Source of the DNA: Drechmeria coniospora
Lineage: Eukaryota; Ascomycota; Sordariomycetes; Hypocreales; Ophiocordycipitaceae
Assembly (NCBI RefSeq): GCF_001625195.1
Contig: NC_054391.1
Location: 6,273,157-6,337,156, forward strand
Length of the DNA stretch: 64,000 nucleotides
Reading direction: 5' to 3'
The notes beneath the pieces were generated by a model that ran no database searches, had not been told where the DNA came from, and worked only from the letters and a program-made list of their open reading frames with translations. The position numbers were made by a program, and so were the translations under genes. Numbering within the stretch: position 1 is the first letter of the stretch; each line of letters starts with the position of its first letter. Below are positions 57,298 to 64,000 of this stretch, one piece after another.

Positions 57298-59220
57298 AGA
57301 GGGAGGACGACGAGGCCTAGTGGTTCGAAGAGGTGCCTTGTCGCACGAGCACGTCGTCGTCGTCTTGGTGCGAAGGCGGAGGAAAGGCGGGCTGGTGATT
57401 TCATGAATGAACGAGTGAACGAATAGATGAATGAATGAACTTTATATTCCATACATGGTTCAATTTGAATTCCGAAGTGTTCGTCGTTGAATGCATTGTT
57501 ACCATGACAGCCCGGATGGGGCGACGAGGCTTGCCTCTCTAGAGGCTCCCAGATGCAAGTTGGTATCCAGACGACGGTTGGGTAAGACCATGCATGGTAG
57601 TAGTAGATGGTCCATGTAAAACAACACATGCGAAAGGAAGATGGCGCAGAAATGTTGGCACGCAAGTTCGTTGCGTGCTGTTGGCAAAACGGATTGTCGG
57701 TAAAAGTCGTCTTGATGCATGTGCTTACAGTACTTGCATGTACGGAGTATGTCGCATATTATAGCACCTACCAAGTCCACATTGACTGTGGCGCCCATTT
57801 TTTGTGGCTGGTTTGGTGCAACAGAGTAATACATACAAATACCTGTATGCAGGTACTATGGGATATAAGTTGTACTGTATGGCGTACTTGCACGTACAAG
57901 TACAGTATGCACTGGCTACTCCGTACAGTAAGTATGTATGGTGTACTTTACAGTATTACTCCATGCCGTATTGTCGGTATACATGCAAGTACAACTAAGT
58001 ACATTTACTCGTAAGTAGGTAAAGATGAACGTGCATCTACTTATGCACTATACAAGTACAGAGTACTGTATGCACTTTCGCGATACTCGCCTTCATACCA
58101 CTGTGGCACAACAGAGAATACATACAACTACAGTACTTGCAGTACTTGTGCAGGTACGGTCCTATTGCTCCATACTGCAAGTACTTGCAAGTACTTGTAC
58201 CTCTTCGCCAAAGGAATATTTCAACACGTGCGAATGTACCGAGAACATACAGGTGTGCTTAAAGTGCATGCATGTCCCGGCGGGCTAAACCTTCTAGCAC
58301 GCGCCATGTTTTTGCCCTGCATTTCGTCGTCGCCGAGAGGCCACTCAACCGACCGTTCCGTACAGTATACGCACTGCAGGTGCACAATGTGCAATAGACA
58401 GAGACGCATGCGCAAGGCATGTACATTTGGCACTGTATACGTAAACACCAAAAGTAGTGCACCGTGACTGCTCCGGAGCACTTCGTCCGCTTGTCTCAAC
58501 CTGGACGCCCTGACGTAAGGATAGTTGCGTCTGTTATTACTAGTACAATGTACTCCGTACGACTACCTGTCCTGCAGTCGATGTCGGTATTCTGCACGTA
58601 GGCAGTGAACACTAGCCCGTCAGTTTTCATTGCTTCAACATGCGCAAGCGGGAATGCAAACCCCAGGCAAGCACGAGCACAACAAGCAAACGTAGCACAC
58701 GTAATTTTCGCCTCTGGCTGGCTCGTCAGTCCAGACCATATCCTCGCATCCGCCCATGTAGCGAGATGGCCACCGACATCCGGCTCGGTCTGTCATGCGC
58801 TGCGGCTGGAGCGTGCCAACCCGACGGGACGGAGGAGGTACTTGTCCTCCTCGCCTCCTCGCCTCCTCGCCTGTCGTGCCGGTGCTGCGCCGTCCACGAT
58901 GCGTCAGCGCGGCTCGAGGCGGAAGCCTGGTAACGAAGTTGCCGCAGAGTCTTCCTATCCGCAAACCAGCTTTTCCCTCGCCTTGTGCGACGAAAAAGGC
59001 GTACCGACGCTACTCTTGGCCGTCTCACGCTCCAAGCAGGGTATCACAAAATGGTGCAGGTACGGAATGGGAACAGCCGAAACAATGTGAATGCATTCCT
59101 CTACAGGCCCCTCGCCAACATGCTTCTCCGCTGTTTATTCGCACGGATGCGCCTATTTAAAACCCATGACGAGAGTTGTCCTCCGTGGCCGTGCGAAGCT
59201 CGAGGGGCAGCAGAGCGACC
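57298..59220. other. intergenic region between the S10-like and FAR1-like genes
   Basis: About 57715-58225 is a GTAC-word block, with another small patch at 58545-58575. A cctcctcg simple repeat lies near 58849-58870. No gene is supported. Confidence 0.5.
57715..58225. repeat. GTAC-word rich intergenic block
   Basis: Repeated acagtacttgcatgtac, actccgtacagtaagta and actgcaagtacttgcaagtac words with no coding content. Confidence 0.7.
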
Positions 59221-59940
59221 ATGGACCTTGCCTCGATTCTGAACAATGCTCACGGGAACGCCAGCGATGCCGGAATCGACCGAGCTAGCGGCGGTCCGCT
59301 GAAGGCGACGGAGAGGCGGACCGAGTCGGCCGAGAGGGAACCCGAGAAAGAGTCCGAGAGGGAGGGCGACGAAGCTACCGTCATCCCGCCCCCACCCCCC
59401 TCGTCCGTTTTCGATACGTACGAGGAGATGTACTCCTTTCTGCAAACCTTTCACCGCGACAACGGTGCGGCCATTGTCAAACGGAGCACGGGCGGGAAAA
59501 AGCATGACTTTGGCAACGGGAAGCAGTACAGCTACATCGTCTTCATCTGCGACCGCGGCGAGCGACGGCCCTCGAAATCCGTCGGCATCCGGAAGGTGGC
59601 GTCGCAACGGATCGGCTGTAGCTATTCCATTGTGGCCTCGGCCACGAAACAGATGAGCTGGAAGTGGACGTACCGGATAACGAACGGCCATCACAACCAC
59701 GGTCCGTCCGTCGACCCCTCCGCTCACAGTATCCACCGACGACGGACCAGCGAGCAGAAGGAATTGCAAAAGCACATTGCCGACAGCGGAAGCACATCAG
59801 CCCGAGAGATGGATCAAATCGTTCGCCACCAGTCGGAACAAACCCAACGGTACTTTCGTACCAAGGACACCTACAACGATCGTCAACGGATGCGGCTGGA
59901 AAAACTCCACGCTTCGTCGGAAGAGGCCTGTAGGAAGTAG
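59221..59940 (+). CDS. orphan FAR1-type DNA-binding protein (MULE-derived)
   Basis: A single exon encodes 239 residues. An N-terminal acidic and Pro-rich arm precedes a FAR1 DNA-binding domain at about 65-165: FDTYEEMYSFLQTFHRDNGA, then a WRKY-GCM1-type zinc site with Cys110 (FICDRG), Cys133 (IGCSYS) and His158/His160 (NGHHNHG). Downstream is the short helical segment that follows FAR1 in MULE transposases (RYFRTKDTYNDRQRMRLEKL). The protein then stops; the DDE catalytic domain is absent, and I see none in the next 500 bp. It is either a truncated Mutator-like element or a domesticated DNA-binding protein. The frame is intact and the start is the first ATG. Confidence 0.8.
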   Translation: MDLASILNNAHGNASDAGIDRASGGPLKATERRTESAEREPEKESEREGDEATVIPPPPPSSVFDTYEEMYSFLQTFHRDNGAAIVKRSTGGKKHDFGNGKQYSYIVFICDRGERRPSKSVGIRKVASQRIGCSYSIVASATKQMSWKWTYRITNGHHNHGPSVDPSAHSIHRRRTSEQKELQKHIADSGSTSAREMDQIVRHQSEQTQRYFRTKDTYNDRQRMRLEKLHASSEEACRK

Positions 59941-61915
59941 AATAGGAGGATGACGACTCGTTGCGTGTTGAGGCTGTACCCGGGATGCATCCTGGGTGCA
60001 CGAGTATGCCGATATATCTCGGAAACGCTCCACCTCCACGGCACCTCTCCATCGAACCGATGGCGTCGTTTTCGGAACATCCATCCCGACGTCGACAAGG
60101 GCGGGCAACCATGAAGCCCCCGCTGCCCAACGTGCGTTTGGCCCATCGATGACGGATGCATTCGGACCGACCATCGTCGTCAGCAGATTGCCAATGCGGA
60201 GAGTAGGCGGAGTAGTAGGCGGACCTTGCAAGGCCCATGGCCGTCTTCTTCCTCGCCCGCAGCCGGCAACGGCTCGCCCTCGGTCGGATGAAGCCAAACA
60301 CACGGGCTGCATGAGCCTTCAAAGGGTCTAGCTGGCCCATCACAGACAAACCGCTTGCGAGGAGGCGTCGGCGTACACCAAATCATGAAGGAACCCTTGC
60401 AGCTCCGTTTCGCTTCACTCACGAGAGCCAAAGGAGAGAGCTGGTCGGACAATGCCTGTCTCCTTCCCCTCTACTGGTGGTTTCGGTTTAATCGGCCTAG
60501 TATTGTATTGGTATCGATGCGTTGAATGAAGGAGCCTGTAGGCGGTCTCTCGCTACGGGGAAAGAAAGCCCGCTACAGAGACCCGGGGTCGATGGATGAG
60601 GAAGACACTCCTTGATGAAAAGGGATGGAAACGAAGATGGTCAAGGCCAGCAAGCAGGTAGAAGGGCAGGTACTTTGATACAGGGCAGTAGGCAGGCATG
60701 CAGGCAGATACGTGGTACTTGGGCAGGCAGGCATAAATTTAGGTACATACACACTGTACTGTACGTGATCACTACCTAGTAGTATATAATTAGTGGCGTG
60801 GCAAAAGTGTCGATTCACTTTGTATTAGAGGTAGCGTTACCAAATTGAATCGTCACTTTTGTCTAGTGACTGTACCAAAGGCAGTTCGGTACTAAGAAAT
60901 GAAGGCAGAAGGGATAGCCAGCAAGTTTTGCAGTAATTGGAGCTCCTCGCCGCAACAACTGGCAAAGAAGAGAATCACGAATTCTTGAGCAGATTGGTGA
61001 AGCGATCTGGATGTAGCTGTCCAATTTACTTGCCTATGACGCCAACGAAAACAGATGTCGTAGCCTGGTGGCAACACTGCCCCAGGCTTGTGCACTTGGT
61101 GCTGCTGGCCGGGAAAATGCTTTTCAAATACGTTCGTGAGCACTCTGTGGCATGTGCACGCGAGTAATTTCGCTGGGGAGACAAAAAAAGAATACATCCC
61201 CTTAATGTGGCTGGCTGATGATGATCAACCTACGGAGCAGTTAGTGTAGGTGCTCTGTACATGAAGGTGACAGAAGGTGTAGCAGAGTTATCTACCGTAA
61301 ATCGTACCTGTAGAAGCAAGTACAGATTCACGACACTCACTCTGTGCTGGTACATTGTAACAGGGGGGAGTGAGCACGGAGTAAATGTGCATGTTGAAGT
61401 GTCTGCGACACGGAGTGCAGCTACTTATAGTATGAGTGCATAAGTACTCACTTATGTGGTGTGCCTTGTTCGATGTGCAGTATTTCCATTGTCCTTCAGT
61501 ACGTTGTACTACTTGTAATTACTTGTAGTTGCAAGTTCTGTACGGAGTACGGAGTAGGTGCAGGCGTAATATTACGGAGTACTCCGTACGTATCAAGTAC
61601 AACGTACTCCGTACAGCAAGTAATACGTGCAAGTAGCATTGGTGCATGTACCCAAGTACTTGTAGTACGAGTTGGTAGCTTGTGCCGTCAAAATTTCGGA
61701 TCAACCCGTACTCCGCAGTGTGGAGCATTCGACCAGAGCTCCTTCAACCAACCGAATCCAGGTACCAGACCGTCAAGCCAAAGCGAGGCCAGCATCGTCA
61801 GCTCATCACACGCACAAGGTCGGAAAAAACATCAAACCTCCGACGGCGTCCTCCCGCATCATTTCCAACACGATTGACAACTACCTAGAGATAAGAAGCT
61901 AGACGGAAAATAATC
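59941..61915. other. intergenic region between the FAR1-like gene and PHB2
   Basis: GTAC words occur at about 60640-60790 and, densely, at 61250-61690 (tacggagtactccgtacgta at about 61573). No gene is supported, and no transposase remnant was seen after the FAR1-like gene. Confidence 0.5.
61250..61690. repeat. GTAC-word rich intergenic block
   Basis: Contains gtacggagtacggagtagg, acggagtactccgtacgt and gtactccgtacagcaag within about 80 bp, about 300 bp upstream of PHB2. Confidence 0.75.
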
Positions 61916-63094
61916 ATGTCGGGCCAGAACAACTGGCAGGAGGAGGCCATGCGACGTCTTCGCCAGATGCAGCAGACCCGAGGTGGCGGAGGCCGAGCAG
62001 GAGGTCCCCAGATGCCGAGGGGAACGGGCGGCGCTGTCATCGGAGGCGCCCTACTCGCCGGCGGAGCCTTCCTTCTATCGAACTCGCTCTTCAACGTCGA
62101 CGGTGGTCATCGAGCCATCAAGTACAGGAGGATAAGCGGTGTGAGCAAGGAGATTTACAACGAAGGTGAGCGTCACCAGCAGCGAGCCCACCCAAGTGGG
62201 AAGAGGACGACGCCTTCGACGGTGCTTGAGATGGCCGGCATGCTAGAGGACCCGAGTGGCACTGGGGACCCGAGCAGCAACGACGAAAGGTTGGAAAGCG
62301 GCTGCTGACGAGGCCGGTGGTGCACCATAGGAACGCACATCAACATTCCCTGGTTTGAGACGCCGATCGTGTACGACGTCCGCGCCAAGCCGCGCAACGT
62401 CGCCTCCCTGACGGGCACCAAGGACCTGCAGATGGTCAACATCACTTGCCGCGTCCTGTCGAGGCCGCGGGTTGAAGCCCTGCCGCAGATCTACAGGACC
62501 CTCGGCACCGACTACGACGAGCGCGTGCTGCCGTCCATCGTCAACGAGGTCCTCAAGAGCGTTGTCGCCCAGTTCAACGCCAGCCAGCTCATCACCCAGC
62601 GAGAGATGGTCGCCAGGCTCGTCCGCGACAGCCTCGCCCGCCGCGCCTCGCGCTTCAACATCGTCCTCGACGACGTGTCCCTCACCGTACGCCGACCCCC
62701 TCCACCCCCCCCAACCCTCACCCCCCTCCGTCGTTGCAAGGCCGTCGCCGCTGACGGCAGATAGCACCTCGCCTTCTCGCCCGAATTCACCGCCGCCGTC
62801 GAGGCCAAGCAGGTGGCCCAGCAAGAGGCCCAGCGTGCCGCCTTTGTCGTCGACAAGGCCCGGCAGGAGAAGCAGGCCATGGTCGTCCGGGCCCAGGGTG
62901 AGGCTCGGTCCGCGCAGCTCATCGGCGAGGCCGTCAAGAAGAGCAAGTCGTACCTGGAGCTCAAGAAGATTGAGAACGCCCGGATGATCGCCCAGCAGAT
63001 GCAGGAGGCCGGCTCCAAGAACAGGCTGATGCTCGACGCCGAGGGCCTCGGTCTGAACGTCTTTGAGACCTCGGCTTCGTCGGACGGCAAGTGA
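61916..63094 (+). CDS. PHB2: prohibitin-2
   Basis: Inner mitochondrial membrane scaffold that forms ring complexes with Phb1 and restrains m-AAA protease. Three exons, 61916-62165, 62331-62686 and 62765-63094, give 311 residues. After a Gln/Gly-rich N-terminus comes one membrane helix ([20 protein letters not shown], about 38-57). The SPFH domain follows ([59 protein letters not shown]), then the coiled-coil ([38 protein letters not shown]). All three exons join in frame and match the family along the full length. Confidence 0.96.
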
Positions 63095-63843
63095 GGACGA
63101 GGCGGGGAGCTTGAATGGGAGAAATCTCCACTGCATGCCTTGCGGACAAAGCCGCTGTATTCTAGAAACGCTGGTAGCAATCTCCTAGTGCACATTCGTC
63201 ATTCGTCTTCAAGCCCATGTACGGATCATGCTCGCCGCTGGCCTGATGCAACGATCTAGTGCCTTGATGGTCGACGTGATACGGTCGACACAAATGGGCC
63301 CTGCGCGTCTCGTTGTGCTCGATAGGATACATTCCATGTCCTTGAGTGTAGTAAGCACTTTTATATCGAGCGATTGCTCCAACCGCACCAGCGCCCCCCA
63401 TCATACTGGTAAGTTAGTGCGGAGTGCTGCTGGTGTACGGAGTACTTTCGGAGCACTACAAATTAGTACAGGCAGGCTTTTCTTGCAGTGAATTAACAGC
63501 AGCAAATTTACTATTATACAAGTATTAATACAACTACTGTACTGCCTTCGTACAGTAAGTACGGAGTACTTATTACAGTGCTTAAGTGCAGTACTTACGG
63601 TGTTACGCCTAACCCATGTACATGGTACATACATGTACATGGCCTCCGTACTCGTCATTCTTCGGCCACCCAACTGCATTCATTATCCCAACTCTCTCTA
63701 CTTATCATTCCCGATACCAACATTCATCATTTCGCCGCCCTGGCAGAACGCATCCCGTTCCTCACACATTGTAATCTTCCAGACCGTTTCAGAAACCCGT
63801 ACGCACACGACAGCAACCACCGCATAATTACCGAATCGCCAGC
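63095..63843. other. intergenic region between PHB2 and RUB1
   Basis: A GTAC-word patch lies at about 63405-63660 (gtgtacggagtactttcgg, gtaagtacggagtactta). The remainder is probably the RUB1 promoter and 5' UTR. No gene is supported. Confidence 0.5.
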
Positions 63844-63978
63844 ATGTTGATCAAGTAAGGTGGCCGCCGCCGTTGCACCAAAGCAGGGAACCGAGTTGAG
63901 GCTAATCACGGCCTCTGCTGCAGGGTACGCACGTTGACGGGGAAGGAGATTGAGCTGGACATTGAGTCGGAATACACG
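63844..63978 (+). CDS. RUB1: NEDD8/RUB1 ubiquitin-like protein, 5' part (truncated by window end)
   Basis: Ubiquitin-like modifier that activates cullin-RING ligases. Two exons are visible: 63844-63854 (11 nt) and 63924-63978, followed by a gtatct donor. They read MLIKVRTLTGKEIELDIESEYT. The start MLIKVRTLTGKEIELDIE separates NEDD8 from ubiquitin itself (MQIFVKTLTGK). The first intron interrupts codon 4. The remaining exons lie past the window edge. Confidence 0.88.
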
Positions 63979-64000
63979 GTATCTCCCCCGTCCCTAGCCC

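Overview
The window is nuclear DNA of a filamentous ascomycete, most likely a Sordariomycete of the order Hypocreales. The genes carry short GT-AG introns of about 50-250 bp, coding sequence is GC-rich at third codon positions, and the reconstructed proteins (P5C dehydrogenase, PER1, MPS1, NSA2, PRMT1, phosphoacetylglucosamine mutase, MUS81, RPB4, RPN10, prohibitin-2 and others) read as typical Pezizomycotina orthologues. I cannot assign a species. All exon joins were made by eye from splice signals, reading frame and family similarity.

Layout. From 1 to 46 kb the window is a conventional housekeeping stretch on both strands. In order: the 3' end of an unknown gene; P5C dehydrogenase; a bHLH regulator; PER1 (-); MPS1 kinase; mitochondrial bL21m (-); NSA2; PRMT1; PCM1/AGM1 (-); MUS81; riboflavin synthase (-); ACL4; GIR2 (-); PUF6; a membrane-anchored Ser-rich protein; RPB4 (-); TRS23; RPN10 (-); a borealin/Nbl1 protein; TMA22/DENR (-); and a 987-residue methyltransferase-domain protein. 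Many neighbours are divergent or convergent pairs. Seven of these genes act in ribosome assembly, translation or transcription (bL21m, NSA2, ACL4, GIR2, PUF6, RPB4, TMA22).

From 46 to 56 kb there is a gene-poor block of nearly 10 kb with one possible small secreted protein. It is filled with short words built on GTAC, chiefly TACTCCGTA and its complement TACGGAGTA. It is followed by a carboxypeptidase Y-like protein that has lost its catalytic histidine and carries an internal tandem duplication, then an orphan FAR1-type (MULE-derived) DNA-binding protein. From 61.9 kb housekeeping genes return: prohibitin-2 and the 5' end of NEDD8/RUB1, cut by the window edge.

Most unusual signals: (1) the GTAC-word intergenic DNA, recurring in many gaps and apparently absent from exons; (2) the S10 pseudo-peptidase; (3) TRS23, whose start codon is split AT|G by an intron, and where splicing places the stop of a 12-codon upstream ORF over the main start as ATGA; (4) NSA2, with an intron directly after ATG; (5) three GC-AG introns, all with donor GCAAGT; (6) exons of 11-20 nt. 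I saw no tRNA, rRNA, CRISPR array or intact transposon.
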